A stretch of DNA of 64,000 nt from Paenibacillus psychroresistens (GCF_009728935.1 NZ_CP034235.1:900501-964500), one strand, 5' to 3'; shown: positions 7,801 to 16,865, counted from the stretch's first letter. Notes: a model not told the origin generated them from the letters alone. Numbers and translations are program-made.

Positions 7801-10499
7801 CAACCTTTACGAACGATGCGGGATCGACGGTGAAGGTGGGCAGCACGCCGCAAATCAGCGGAACCACGCTCAACGATTTCACGTCGCCAGTACTTTATGT
7901 GGTAACGGCTGCGGACAATTCGACGCAGACGTATACGGTGACAGTAACGGTTGCACCAACGCCAACGCCACCGCCGAGCAGCGCGAAAAACATCACGGCA
8001 TATAGCTTTGCGGGAATGACTCCATCGGTTACGGGAACGATAAGTGGCACGAATATTAGCTTGACGGTGCCAAGTGAAACGGACGTAACGAGTCTGATCG
8101 CAACCTTTGCGAACGATGCGGAATCAACGGTGAAGGTGGGCAGCACGCCGCAAATCAGCGGAATGTCGCACAACGATTTCACGTTGCCAGTAACTTATGT
8201 GGTAACGGCTGCAGACAACTCGACGCAGACGTATACGGTGACCGTCACGGTTGCACCAGCGCCACCGCAACCGCCGAGCAGCGCGAAGAACATTACGGCG
8301 TATAGCTTTGCGAGCATCATGGGAACGATCAGCGGCACAAATATTAGCTTGACGGTGCCAAGTGGAACGGACGTAACGAGTCTGATTGCAACCTTTACGA
8401 ACGATGCGGGATCGACGGTGAAGGTGGGCAGCACGCCGCAAATCAGCGGAACCACGCCCAACGATTTCACGTCGCCAGTACTTTATGTGGTAACGGCTGC
8501 GGACAGCTCTACTCAGACATATACGGTGATCGCCACGATGGCACCAGCGCCACCACCAACGCCGAGCAGCGCGAAGAACATACTGGCATATAGCTTTGCG
8601 GGCATCATGGGAACGATCAGCGGCACAACTATAAGCTTGACGGTGCCAAGTGAAACGGATGTAACGAGTCTGATCGCAACCTTTACGATCGATGTGGGAT
8701 CAACGGTGAAAGTGGATAGCACGCCGCAAATCAGCGGAACCACGCCTAACGATTTCACGTCGCCAGTACTTTATGTGGTAACGGCTGCGGACAACTCTAC
8801 TCAGACATATACGGTTACCGTCACGATGGCACCAGCGCCATCGTCGCTGCCGAGCAGCGCGAAGAACATACTGGCATATAGCTTTGCGGGCATCATGGGA
8901 ACGATCAGCGGCACAACTATAAGCTTGACGGTGCCAAGTGAAACGGATGTAACGAGTCTGATTGCAACCTTTACGAACGATGTGGGATCGACGGTGAAGG
9001 TGGGCAGCACGCCACAAATCAGCGGAACCACGCATAACGATTTCACGTCACCAGTAACTTATGTGGTAACGGCTGCGGACAACTCGACGCAGACGTACAC
9101 GGTTACCGTCACGATGGCACCAGCCCCACCGCTACCGTTAAGCAGTGCGAAGAACATTACGGCATATAGCTTTGCGGGCATCATGGGAACGATCAGCGGC
9201 ACAAATATAAGCTTGACGGTGCCAAGTGAAACGGATGTAACGAGTCTAATCGCAACCTTTACGAACGATGTGGGATCGACGGTGAAGGTGGGCAGCACGC
9301 CGCAAATCAGCGGAACCACGCCCAACGATTTCACATCGCCAGTAACTTATGTGGTAACGGCTGCGGACAACTCGACGCAGACGTACACGGTGACCGTCAC
9401 GATGGCACCTGCTAATGTGGTCGCTCCACCAGGACCCACATCAATACCTGCGCCAGCTCCGATACCAACATCAGCGCCGATACCAACACCAGACCCAACG
9501 CCGACGCCAATATCAACCGACGACGAGCAGTATGTGGATGTAACTGTACAGGGTGGTGCGGAAGCGCAATTTAAAGATTTCGTTAAGCTGTCGATTCCGA
9601 CTGGGTCGGTGCCTTTGGACGGCAAAATTAAATTCACTGTCGTTCCAGACGATCAGGTTCCAGAACCCCCAGATTTTCATGCGTTGAGCCAAGTTTTCGA
9701 GTTCATCAGCTCGACCGGTGATACTTTTAAAAAGCCTGTTAAAATCACCTTCAAGTACGATGTAGATCAAGTCATCAGCGGAAACAGGGCTGCTGTGTAT
9801 TATTACAACGAGCTTCTGGAGCGTTGGATCTATCTCGGTGGAACCGTTAACGCGGATGGAACAATTACTATTTACGTCAACCATTTTACTAAATTTGCTG
9901 TATATGACTACGAACCGAAACCGTTTCTAGATTTAGGGGGACATTGGGCGATGCCATATATCGAGCGATTGATTGGCATGGAAGTCGTCGAAGGGTATCC
10001 AAATCAGATGTTCCGTCCCGAAGAAGCCTTAACCCGTGCCCAGTTTGCCACTATTCTTGCGAAAGCACTTGGAATCTCGCCCTTCGAAGGCGCGACGAAT
10101 TTTGCGGACGATGCCGAAATTCCTTCTTGGTCCAAAGGAGACGTAGCTGCATTAGTAGAAGCAGGCTTCATCCATGGTTATAGTGAGAACGGAGAAATGT
10201 GGTTTAGAGCGAATCAAACGATAACTCGAGCCGAAATGTCAGTGATCATCGCAAAAGCGTTAAATACAACAGCCAATCAAACGGATAGCCTAGTGGTAAG
10301 CTCGGTAAACTCTGCAAACTCGGTCAGGTTCAAAGATGCTTCCAGCATCCCAACATGGGCTAGAGCATCAGTCGATATTGTAGTATCGGCGACTATTCTT
10401 AGCGGTTATGGGGATGATACCTTCCGTTCAAGCAAAGCAGTCACCCGAGCCGAAGCCGCGGCGATGATATACAAATTATTGGAGTCTCTGCACATTTAG
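4806..10499 (+). CDS. Giant SLH-anchored surface protein with LamG-like, cadherin-like and six DUF5018-like repeats
   Basis: 1897 residues, secreted and probably bound to secondary cell-wall polymer. A signal peptide covers about residues 1-34. Then a LamG/concanavalin-like domain (about 45-235) with two cadherin-like beta modules (about 265-485), and the same trio again (LamG about 498-700, modules about 720-945). Six near-identical beta-sandwich repeats opening with KNITAYSFA follow (about 960-1535) with proline-rich linkers, then a P/T/A-rich linker, a ZU5-like region (about 1578-1700) and three SLH domains (about 1705-1893). The start has AAGGAGGG upstream. The role is likely adhesion to a glycan or matrix; there is no catalytic motif. 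Many open frames on the opposite strand of the repeats are by-products of composition. Confidence 0.85.
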   Translation: MKNSTVMHKAAVVLMVVCLFSLSVFTGSQEVYATGNQAPTVTEKMSRSINLNGIDAAVTGAVPLAPRFTAEVWAKSGTDTWNDDGFLISARSGNGFILHPVIGTKTVNVYIVGFNGMNETPFQASVSFHVDDIMQWHHYAVVYDIDSVRLYLDGNLVATSAIKLLGRWTSPHNGNVYLGKDPVSSGTRFGNVEVDEVRIWNYARKSEDITLNKDRRLYGNESGLVLYWNFESIQTSPPSVNNLAQPGQVGSIEGSYAEGTRVLASQPIVFDEGQPGLMPSLELTDSDAASPSDPYSMSLSAAKGRLSFASTVNLTLISGADHSALMIWRGTMDDLNTAMQSLTYQPNANQYGADTLTVTVTDSGSASTTYLNPIMIHKINEAPSFDKGTDLTVEEGAERQVISGWATNISPGPNEIQNLTFLVSSDKSYLFLEQPAVDSSGTLTFQPMPDVNGSAIITVILKDDGGRAQSGVDTAIATFTITVNRLNMNYHPTISLNHALHFDGSSNSVKVSALPMGRNFTAEVWARSSTPVWNESGVLLSSRGGNGFIMHPNKDTKTMSVYFMKSGGTTEYVKLNISLPVDITQWHHYAISYFYDEDNITVEYNVYLDGQRIYQYVREVDTFRSLNKNINLFIGQDDDTSLAYAGKYGHVDIDEVRVWDRKLSDAEIRLNYNRKLSGNEPGLKLNLDMEQVIGDIVPDLAGGDNNGTLIGVQQSVFAPPLNMQPEEQTANEDTTIVNSFGEVGDVDTADTTLTVQLSATHGNVHIPATSGLTLTAGENDSKLLAYSGVVADLNAALQNVGYQPDGNYNGTDSVTLTVTDTGNGGTGLAKSASQSYSVQVRPVNDAPLFTKGADQYVVNNVPAQAVADWATNISAGATDEASQGLTYLVNNDHPELFTQQPSVDSGGTLHFTPKADASGTATVAISLKDDGGTANGGGDTSVSQSFTISVGDPSPPPSSMKNITAYSFAGMTPSVTGLISGTNISLTVPSGTDVTSLIATFTNDAGSTVKVGSTPQISGTTLNDFTSPVLYVVTAADNSTQTYTVTVTVAPTPTPPPSSAKNITAYSFAGMTPSVTGTISGTNISLTVPSETDVTSLIATFANDAESTVKVGSTPQISGMSHNDFTLPVTYVVTAADNSTQTYTVTVTVAPAPPQPPSSAKNITAYSFASIMGTISGTNISLTVPSGTDVTSLIATFTNDAGSTVKVGSTPQISGTTPNDFTSPVLYVVTAADSSTQTYTVIATMAPAPPPTPSSAKNILAYSFAGIMGTISGTTISLTVPSETDVTSLIATFTIDVGSTVKVDSTPQISGTTPNDFTSPVLYVVTAADNSTQTYTVTVTMAPAPSSLPSSAKNILAYSFAGIMGTISGTTISLTVPSETDVTSLIATFTNDVGSTVKVGSTPQISGTTHNDFTSPVTYVVTAADNSTQTYTVTVTMAPAPPLPLSSAKNITAYSFAGIMGTISGTNISLTVPSETDVTSLIATFTNDVGSTVKVGSTPQISGTTPNDFTSPVTYVVTAADNSTQTYTVTVTMAPANVVAPPGPTSIPAPAPIPTSAPIPTPDPTPTPISTDDEQYVDVTVQGGAEAQFKDFVKLSIPTGSVPLDGKIKFTVVPDDQVPEPPDFHALSQVFEFISSTGDTFKKPVKITFKYDVDQVISGNRAAVYYYNELLERWIYLGGTVNADGTITIYVNHFTKFAVYDYEPKPFLDLGGHWAMPYIERLIGMEVVEGYPNQMFRPEEALTRAQFATILAKALGISPFEGATNFADDAEIPSWSKGDVAALVEAGFIHGYSENGEMWFRANQTITRAEMSVIIAKALNTTANQTDSLVVSSVNSANSVRFKDASSIPTWARASVDIVVSATILSGYGDDTFRSSKAVTRAEAAAMIYKLLESLHI
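7682..9410 (+). repeat. Six in-frame tandem repeats inside the surface protein gene
   Basis: Copies begin at about 7682, 7982, 8282, 8570, 8858 and 9146. The spacing is 300, 300, 288, 288 and 288 bases: copies 1 and 2 carry a GMTPSVTG segment that is shortened to GIMG (four residues fewer) in copies 4-6 and to SIMG in copy 3. Long stretches are identical at the DNA level between copies, which points to recent amplification or gene conversion. Confidence 0.9.
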
Positions 10500-10578
10500 T
10501 TCAGTTATTATTTAATCCCATTTATTGTTGTTCATAGTGGATGGATATGCAAGAAGTCCAAGATGAGATCATTAACAA

Positions 10579-10632
10579 ACAAGGGTTATCCTTTAAGCGG
10601 TAAATAAACGGCTTGAGGGATAACCCTTGTCT
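10579..10632. terminator. Hairpin between convergent genes
   Basis: ACAAGGGTTATCC and GGATAACCCTTGT form a perfect 13-base-pair stem around a spacer that can pair further (CTTTAAGC with GCTTGAGG). T-tracts are short on both sides, so it may act in both directions for the surface protein gene and the gene at 10677. Confidence 0.6.
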
Positions 10633-10676
10633 TATTTCACATATGAAGTAACTCATCGCTTCCTGTACATTTAATT

Positions 10677-11969
10677 CTATTTTTGGAGATCTGTCAAAGT
10701 GATCAAAAGAGTGTCTTTATTAGAAAGACTAATAGGTTTACCAAGCAAGGAACCGAGTTTTTGCCGATAAGATGGATCTGATTCGATGGCTTTCATTAGA
10801 TTTCCGGCTATTTTTAATTCGACTTCCTGAGATGCGTCTTTAAGAAATAACCGGACTCGGTTTGCGGGAATCCCTTGACCTTCAACCATTTTTAACATGC
10901 TCTCAAAAGATGAAGTCTGTTGTTTTGTTTCAGGCTTTTTTGTGTGTTGGTAATCAAAATAACGATAAGTAACAGAAGTCTTAGTAAGTGTATCAACGAT
11001 ATAATCAGCTTCCATTCCGAAATTAACGGAAAACTTCAACTCCAAAACGGGAGGTTTTTCACCATTAGGAAAGGGGTGATCCACACTAGTCAAATCCTGA
11101 GCCCAAAAAACTTCGAGCCCCAACTTTTCGGCCAATGCACGTAAGGGGATATATACTTGTTTATGTAGAATAAACGGTTCTTCATTCGGTTGATACTTAG
11201 ATCCGTTGACAATAAAATGAATGTTTTGATATTTGATAAGTAAATGGGTCGGTGCGTTTATGGCGTTAGCAGGTGAAGACTGCCAATTGGAGGTTTCGGA
11301 TTCAACTTCGTTCCCTTTCGAAGTTGAGATATCGATTGTTGCTTCTTGCGGATTCCAGTGAGTCTGAAGCTTTAAAGAGTGAGATAAGAAATCAAGTGGG
11401 ACATAGGTGACGTTGTTATAAATCAGTGCAGGCGAGGAGAGTAATGCAGGTTTGCCATCAAACGCCAGATTCAAGCGACTTGCTACATAGGCTGTTATTT
11501 TTTGTTCACCTAATACATGAATGATGGGAGCGTTAGCGGCACGTTTTTCCAACCACGATATGCGTTCACTTTCTTTGGAACGAATCATGTCAAATGTAGT
11601 AAATACGCTTGTATACAGGTGATGTTTTCCCGATGCATAGAATAAATAACGACTTCCAATCTTTACATCCACACCACACTGGTCACTATCGAAACTGGTC
11701 ACTAAGGTTGTCTGTGGCTTGCCCTTATATACATTATCAAAATTCAACGTCATTTGCTTCATCAAGCGGCCGTTAAGATAAATCTCATCAAGCTGGGTGA
11801 CCGTCCCTGTATAGATAGCATTAGCTACCAAATAATCCTCTTCAAGTGTGTTTACATGTCCTTTCGAGCAAGCGATGGCATTGGGAATGGTAAAAAATCC
11901 CGAAAAAGAAACAGTAAAAAGAAGAATAAGAGCTAATAACACCCGTACATAGACTAAAATCTTCATCAT
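10677..11969 (-). CDS. Secreted TIMP/NTR-like protein with two copper amine oxidase-type stalk domains
   Basis: 430 residues. A signal peptide (about 1-33) ends at the sequence IACSKG. The mature N-terminus carries the tissue-inhibitor-of-metalloproteinase/netrin-like pattern: a Cys right after cleavage, VANAIYTGTV, NVYKGK, DQCGVDV and SRYLFYASG (to about residue 115). Two copies of the domain called copper amine oxidase N-terminal-like or stalk domain follow (about 165-215, YVPLDFLS; about 250-300, YIPLRALAEKLG). The last 120 residues are not recognised. These domains in Paenibacillus are usually extracellular and non-enzymatic. It stands alone on the minus strand between two plus-strand genes. 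Confidence 0.7.
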   Translation of the reverse strand: MMKILVYVRVLLALILLFTVSFSGFFTIPNAIACSKGHVNTLEEDYLVANAIYTGTVTQLDEIYLNGRLMKQMTLNFDNVYKGKPQTTLVTSFDSDQCGVDVKIGSRYLFYASGKHHLYTSVFTTFDMIRSKESERISWLEKRAANAPIIHVLGEQKITAYVASRLNLAFDGKPALLSSPALIYNNVTYVPLDFLSHSLKLQTHWNPQEATIDISTSKGNEVESETSNWQSSPANAINAPTHLLIKYQNIHFIVNGSKYQPNEEPFILHKQVYIPLRALAEKLGLEVFWAQDLTSVDHPFPNGEKPPVLELKFSVNFGMEADYIVDTLTKTSVTYRYFDYQHTKKPETKQQTSSFESMLKMVEGQGIPANRVRLFLKDASQEVELKIAGNLMKAIESDPSYRQKLGSLLGKPISLSNKDTLLITLTDLQK

Positions 11970-12134
11970 TCAATCCACCCCATCCGTAAATATAAACCTT
12001 TCATTATTAAGACGGAAAAATATGGGAAAAGTTTCTGGTAATAAGGGATAATTTAGAAGAAGTTTGTTATGGGCAGGAGAGAAAGCAACTATTTTGTGAA
12101 GGAGATCGTCTAAGAAAGAAAAGGGGGCGTGCTT

Positions 12135-13031
12135 ATGAGGTTACTCGGTGTGATGGTTTTTACCATTGTTGTTACGATGCTGTTGTCGGGTTGCGGGGAG
12201 CGAAAACCAGTGAATGGAAGCGAGGGATCTGCACCTAGCCAGACATCCAATAAAGATAGCTCCATCTCTAAAGAAGAGTTAGAAAAGTATGTTGATAGGC
12301 TTCCCTCTTTGGAGGCTGTATTCAAAAGCCATAATGTCAGGTTTCAGTCTTCATACAGCGATGAAAAAGAAGGTGTCCTGGAGATCCGTAGAATAGGTGG
12401 TGATCATTCGACGGATCTGTCGGATGAAGAGAAAGCCCAGTTCAAACAATCGATCTATGAGGCGATTGGAAGCGAATTTCCGCTTAGAATTTCTGTATAT
12501 ATGATTGGAGAGCAACCGGGGATGACTGGCAAGATCACTGCGATTGACAAAGAGGGAAGATTTCTGGTTATCTCATCGGATAGATATCTAGACAAAGAAG
12601 AGAAAATGCCTGACGGAGCATGGTACGGCATGACGGACGATGCGCTCATTACCTTTAATGGAAAGGAGCTTCAAGCGAAGGATGTGAAAATCGGCTCATC
12701 CGTTAAGGTATGGGGTGAAGGAATGATGTTGACGAGTTACCCAGGGCAAACTTCAGGACTGCGCCTCGAAATTACCGAATTGGATAATGGAATAGGTGAT
12801 GAGAGCGGTATAGTAACAGGAGTGGAGAAATCCGGCGAAGGTGTGAACGAGGAGTATTACATCAAAGTGGATGGTATAAAGTATCGGCTACTTCAGAATG
12901 TGCAAGTGTGGATAAAGGATGAAAATGTGGTCGCCTCCGTAATCCAGATCGGAGATCGTGTGAAAATTTGGTTTGCAGGATATGAACTCGGACCAGAGAA
13001 AATGGTGACGCAAGTTCTCATCGAACGTTAA
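12135..13031 (+). CDS. Lipoprotein with two OB-like DUF3221-type repeats
   Basis: About 298 residues. The N-terminus is a lipoprotein signal with lipobox LLSGC. I chose the ATG at 12135 rather than the GTG six bases upstream, because the AAGGGGG site at 12121-12127 is then at normal distance. A helical middle part (about 40-130) with IRRIGG is followed by two beta-rich modules: GKITAIDKEGRFLVIS to about 215, and GIVTGVEKSGEG with VKIWFAG to the end. They resemble the DUF3221 domain of Bacillus YobA-type lipoproteins. It would be anchored to the outer face of the membrane. Function unknown. A terminator follows directly. Confidence 0.6.
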   Translation: MRLLGVMVFTIVVTMLLSGCGERKPVNGSEGSAPSQTSNKDSSISKEELEKYVDRLPSLEAVFKSHNVRFQSSYSDEKEGVLEIRRIGGDHSTDLSDEEKAQFKQSIYEAIGSEFPLRISVYMIGEQPGMTGKITAIDKEGRFLVISSDRYLDKEEKMPDGAWYGMTDDALITFNGKELQAKDVKIGSSVKVWGEGMMLTSYPGQTSGLRLEITELDNGIGDESGIVTGVEKSGEGVNEEYYIKVDGIKYRLLQNVQVWIKDENVVASVIQIGDRVKIWFAGYELGPEKMVTQVLIER

Positions 13032-13071
13032 GGGGCTGTAATACCATTTCTACTATATAGAGCAAACACTG

Positions 13072-13103
13072 AGTCTCGCTATCATGCGGGGCTTATTTTT
13101 TTG
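13072..13103 (+). terminator. Rho-independent terminator (copy 2 of the duplicated sequence)
   Basis: The same hairpin as at 600-632, with one loop base changed (TATCAT for TATAAT) and the same T-run. It ends the lipoprotein gene and separates it from the sugar transporter operon. Confidence 0.75.
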
Positions 13104-13272
13104 TGAAAATACCTCAATTGGATATCCGCACAAAAAAGGAATAGCGTCTGCAACAAGAAGAGTAGATGCGAGCAAAACATGGATATGGAATAAAATGGGT
13201 GCTTGGTATAGCTTTAGGTCAGGGTCTGATCAGCTCACAGATATTCATCGTTTACGAAAGGGGGTTGACTCC

Positions 13273-14262
13273 ATGGAACAAACGGGCACGACGCAGACCG
13301 CCAAGCAGCACCGAACGGATATGAGATTGCCGACTGATAGAAAGAAGCTGCACAAGAACCGTTTCGGGTGGAAGGAATGGCAGCGCAACAAAACATTGTA
13401 TTTGCTGCTGCTGCCTGTCATCGTGTATTTTGCCGTGTTTAAGTACGGCCCACTGTATGGTGTGATTATTGCATTCAAGAATTACAGGTTGTCTGAAGGC
13501 ATTATGGGTAGTTCATGGGTAGGCTTGGCGCAATTCGATAAGCTGTTTCACAGCCCCGATTTCCTCCATATTCTAATGAACACTTTAACGTTGAATGTAT
13601 TAAGTCTCCTATTCGCGTTTCCGGTTCCGATATTCCTGGCCATTCTGCTTAATGATGTAAGGGTGGAATGGTATAAACGCCTTGTACAAAATTTGCTTTA
13701 TTTACCGCATTTTATTTCTTGGGTAGTGCTAGGAACGATTGTAATCGGAGCTCTTTCCCCGAGCACCGGTGTGGTTAATGCCGTGTTGAAGACATTCGGA
13801 CTAGAGCCTATTTACTTTATGGTTAGCAAAATCTGGTGGCCGATTGTCTTTATACTCTCGTCGATTTGGCGGGAAGCGGGCTTCGCGACGATCTTGTATC
13901 TGGCGGCAATGGCAGCTGTTGATCCATTGCTCTATGAAGCTGCGAAGATTGACGGTGCCAATAAGCTTAGGCAGATGTGGCACGTTACTCTGCCCGGCAT
14001 TCGCGGCACGATCGCTATCTTACTGGTGCTCCAAATGGGCAAGATGATGGATGTCGGCTTCGAGCAAGTATTTGTGCTGCAGAATTCGGCGGTCACTGGA
14101 GTCGCAGAAGTCATCAGCACTTATGTATACAAACGCGGCATTGTTGGCATGCAGTACAGCTATACGACAGCGCTCGGACTATTTCAGGCCGTTATTGCCT
14201 TGGTTTTAGTGGTGTCCGTCAACAAGCTTATCCGCAGAATGGGGGAAAAGGGGTTATGGTAA
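13273..14262 (+). CDS. ABC sugar transporter permease, LplB type
   Basis: About 329 residues and six predicted membrane helices. The binding-protein-dependent permease motif with EAAKIDGA near 13936-13959 (the EAA loop that touches the ATPase) is intact. The family is the LplB/YtcP group that imports oligosaccharides, typically uronate-containing ones, in Bacillales. I take the ATG at 13273, after AAAGGGGG at 13257-13264; a longer frame to 13084 would begin inside the terminator. It overlaps the next permease gene by seven bases, so translation is probably coupled. No ATPase gene is in the locus; such systems usually share an MsmX-type ATPase encoded elsewhere. Confidence 0.88.
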   Translation: MEQTGTTQTAKQHRTDMRLPTDRKKLHKNRFGWKEWQRNKTLYLLLLPVIVYFAVFKYGPLYGVIIAFKNYRLSEGIMGSSWVGLAQFDKLFHSPDFLHILMNTLTLNVLSLLFAFPVPIFLAILLNDVRVEWYKRLVQNLLYLPHFISWVVLGTIVIGALSPSTGVVNAVLKTFGLEPIYFMVSKIWWPIVFILSSIWREAGFATILYLAAMAAVDPLLYEAAKIDGANKLRQMWHVTLPGIRGTIAILLVLQMGKMMDVGFEQVFVLQNSAVTGVAEVISTYVYKRGIVGMQYSYTTALGLFQAVIALVLVVSVNKLIRRMGEKGLW

Positions 14263-15158
14263 CTACACGAACGATATCTTCTACCCGCTCCCGGAGAGCT
14301 CCCTATTCTTGGGGCAAAATCGCGGTATATGTTATGTTGACTTTATGCTCCTATGCAACACTTTTTCCGTTTATCAACGTGCTGGCAGTATCGCTCAGCA
14401 GCAGTCGAGCTGTTAACGCAAGCGAAGTGGGCTTGTTCCCTGTCGAATGGAATTGGTCCGCCTATCAACACTTAATAGATGATGGACAGCTGCTGGTCGC
14501 GATGGGCAATTCCATAGAGATCGCCGTAATTGGCACATTGCTTAATATTTTGTTTACGATACTAGCAGCTTATCCACTGTCGAAAGTGAGATTGCGCGGG
14601 CGCAATCCGCTGTTGATGCTCATTTTATTTACAATGCTGTTCAGCGGCGGGATGATTCCGGAATTTTTACTGGTGAAAAACTTGGGGATTGTTAATACGT
14701 ATTGGTCCTTATGGCTTCCGGCCTTAATAAGCGTTTATAATATGTTTGTGTTGAAAAGCTTTTTTGAAGCTTTGCCGCAGGAGCTGGAAGAGTCCGCAAC
14801 TGTAGATGGAGCTAAGGAAATGACACTATTGCTGCGGATTATTCTTCCCTTGTCGTTGCCTGTACTTGCTGCGCTGACATTATTCTACGCCGTAGGCTGG
14901 TGGAACGCTTATATGAATGTATTAATCTATATCAACAGCTCGGACAAAGTTTCTTTGACCGTCAAGTTATATCAGATGTTGGATAACCTCAGTCCGGATT
15001 TGCTGCAAAGTGGAGAAGGGATTCAGCAGGTAACCGTTACGCCGGAAGGGATTCGCAGCGCCTCGGTCGTTATCGCCACCTTGCCAATTTTGTTGATTTA
15101 TCCGTTTTTGCAGAAATATTTTGTTAAAGGTGTATTAATGGGATCCGTAAAGGGTTGA
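14256..15158 (+). CDS. ABC sugar transporter permease, LplC/YtcP type
   Basis: About 300 residues and six helices; the inner-membrane partner of the LplB-type protein. The EAA-loop sequence is ESATVDGA near 14788-14811. The start is the ATG at 14256, which overlaps the end of the previous gene; GGGGGAAAAGGGG just upstream acts as ribosome site. The frame continues open upstream to 13977 but there it only shadows the first permease. The next gene, the binding lipoprotein, begins 51 bases downstream with its own GGGAGG site. Confidence 0.88.
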   Translation: MVTTRTISSTRSRRAPYSWGKIAVYVMLTLCSYATLFPFINVLAVSLSSSRAVNASEVGLFPVEWNWSAYQHLIDDGQLLVAMGNSIEIAVIGTLLNILFTILAAYPLSKVRLRGRNPLLMLILFTMLFSGGMIPEFLLVKNLGIVNTYWSLWLPALISVYNMFVLKSFFEALPQELEESATVDGAKEMTLLLRIILPLSLPVLAALTLFYAVGWWNAYMNVLIYINSSDKVSLTVKLYQMLDNLSPDLLQSGEGIQQVTVTPEGIRSASVVIATLPILLIYPFLQKYFVKGVLMGSVKG

Positions 15159-15209
15159 AAATAGGTTTAAAAGATTTGGGTTTGATAAAATAGGGAGGTT
15201 TTTAGTGTT

Positions 15210-16844
15210 ATGGGAGCTAAGAAAAGTTACGTATGGAAACGTCAAGGATATCTTGTCCTATCGATTATATTAGCAGCAATTGTCATCCTCAGTGGATGCT
15301 CGGACAAACCAACAGATGGCGCAGTGACTACGTCGGGAACGGCAGCAGCGGATTCAGCCAAACCAGCAGAGGACGATCCTTACGCCAAGCTGCCTAACGC
15401 AGTCAGTATTTCGATGTTTGACCGCGGCTTAGTGTCGAGTGATGAAGGGACGTATGAACAGAATCGCTGGACGAAATGGATTCAAGAGCAATCGGGCATT
15501 GATGTGACAATAGTCCCGGTACCCCGCGGTACGGCGCAGGATAAGTTGAATGTTCTGCTCGCCTCCGGGCAAGCCCCGGATATGATCTGGGAATTTGATC
15601 GCAATTATATCGGCAAGCTGGTGACCCAAGGATCGATTCAGCCGCTGGATGAGTATATCGAGAAATATAGTACGTCTTATAAAAAGTATTTGGCGGAAAA
15701 TCCGGAGCTGAAGCCCTATGTTACCTTTGATGGTAAAATGTACGCCTTTACATCCAAACGTCCGATTACGACTGTCGCTAATCACGGAATTTGGATTCGT
15801 CAGGATTGGCTCGATAAGTTGAATTTGAAAGCCCCGACAACGACGGATGAGCTAATCGCGGTCGCGCAAGCATTCAAAACCATGGATCCCGATGGCAATA
15901 AGAAGGATGATACCGTGCCCCTCATGGGTACTACCACCACGGATGAGATCAGCGCGATGTTCGGTGTACATCCTTCTGAGTTTATACAGGAGGATGGCAA
16001 GATCCAATTCGGACCGTTAACGGATCGCTATCGCGATGCTCTGGGTTATGAGAAAAAGCTGTACGATTTGGGTCTGTTCGACAAGGAATATCTGACCGAT
16101 AAGAACAATCAACGTGCGATCCAAAACTGGACTACAGGAAAATCAGGCATTTGTTTTTGTAATTGGGGCGGGGGCAACATCGATAACTGGATGGCTGATC
16201 TGAAGAAGAATATCCCGACGGCAATGCCGGTGCCGATGGAGCCAGTAGCTTCCAAATACGGCAAGTATGGCTTGTACCAAGAGACCGAGGCTAGTATCTA
16301 TGTAACCTTCAACAAAGAGATGAAAAACCCGAAAGCCGCTGTTGAATATTTGGATTGGATTATCGACAAGGGCTGGTATACTTTGGTAAACGGAATAGAA
16401 GGAACGCATTATAAACTGGTTAATGGCGTGGAGCAGATTACGAATCAGGAAATCTATAAGAAAGAAGTGGCGTACGCTGCGGAGTATGGTGTCCTGAGAC
16501 AACAAGTCGTCAAGCCGGAGGATCTGCTAGTGAGTGCGGCATTGGATCCTGTATCCCAGGAGCTAGCCAAGCAAAAAGTAAAATCGTTGGAGCTGGCAAT
16601 GAAGAACAAGTATCGTCGGGATTTCCCATTCCAACCGAACATTACGGAAATTAATGAAGTGAAAGCGTCCTTCCAAACCGTGCAGCTAGAGATCAAAGCT
16701 CAAGCTATTCTCGGAGGAGCTGCTTATACCGAACAAAAGGCGATTGACGAGCTTCGTAAAGAATGGGATCGTTTGGGCGGAAAGAAAGCAGATCCGTTAA
16801 TACAAGAATGGTATGCTGCCAATAAAGGCTTAGTAAAGCATTAA
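15210..16844 (+). CDS. Extracellular sugar-binding lipoprotein, LplA type
   Basis: 544 residues. A long N-terminal signal ends in the lipobox ILSGC (Cys at about residue 30), so the mature protein is tethered to the outer membrane face. The size is typical of the LplA class, larger than family 1 binding proteins of about 430 residues. QSGIDVTIVPVPRG and SGQAPDMIWEFD correspond to the first lobe, and a C-terminal SNF-type helical region follows. With the two permeases it forms a complete importer apart from the ATPase. The pectin-type substrate is inferred from the GH105-type enzyme in the locus. Confidence 0.88.
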   Translation: MGAKKSYVWKRQGYLVLSIILAAIVILSGCSDKPTDGAVTTSGTAAADSAKPAEDDPYAKLPNAVSISMFDRGLVSSDEGTYEQNRWTKWIQEQSGIDVTIVPVPRGTAQDKLNVLLASGQAPDMIWEFDRNYIGKLVTQGSIQPLDEYIEKYSTSYKKYLAENPELKPYVTFDGKMYAFTSKRPITTVANHGIWIRQDWLDKLNLKAPTTTDELIAVAQAFKTMDPDGNKKDDTVPLMGTTTTDEISAMFGVHPSEFIQEDGKIQFGPLTDRYRDALGYEKKLYDLGLFDKEYLTDKNNQRAIQNWTTGKSGICFCNWGGGNIDNWMADLKKNIPTAMPVPMEPVASKYGKYGLYQETEASIYVTFNKEMKNPKAAVEYLDWIIDKGWYTLVNGIEGTHYKLVNGVEQITNQEIYKKEVAYAAEYGVLRQQVVKPEDLLVSAALDPVSQELAKQKVKSLELAMKNKYRRDFPFQPNITEINEVKASFQTVQLEIKAQAILGGAAYTEQKAIDELRKEWDRLGGKKADPLIQEWYAANKGLVKH

Positions 16845-16865
16845 ACTAAAAAGGGTGTAGAGCGT

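Noticed and set aside
7682..9410. CRISPR-like array
   Set aside because: The repeats are 288-300 bases, in frame, without spacers, and encode protein domains. I saw no CRISPR array elsewhere.
7451..9637. Long open frames on the minus strand across the repeat region
   Set aside because: They repeat with the same period as the plus-strand repeats, have no ribosome sites and lie within a convincing coding gene.
10551..10604. Possible 20-codon peptide MQEVQDEI...
   Set aside because: It runs into the terminator hairpin and has no good ribosome site.
13084..13272. N-terminal extension of the first LplB-type permease
   Set aside because: It would start inside a terminator; the ATG at 13273 has a proper ribosome site.
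13977..14255. N-terminal extension of the second permease
   Set aside because: It only shadows the end of the first permease in another frame.
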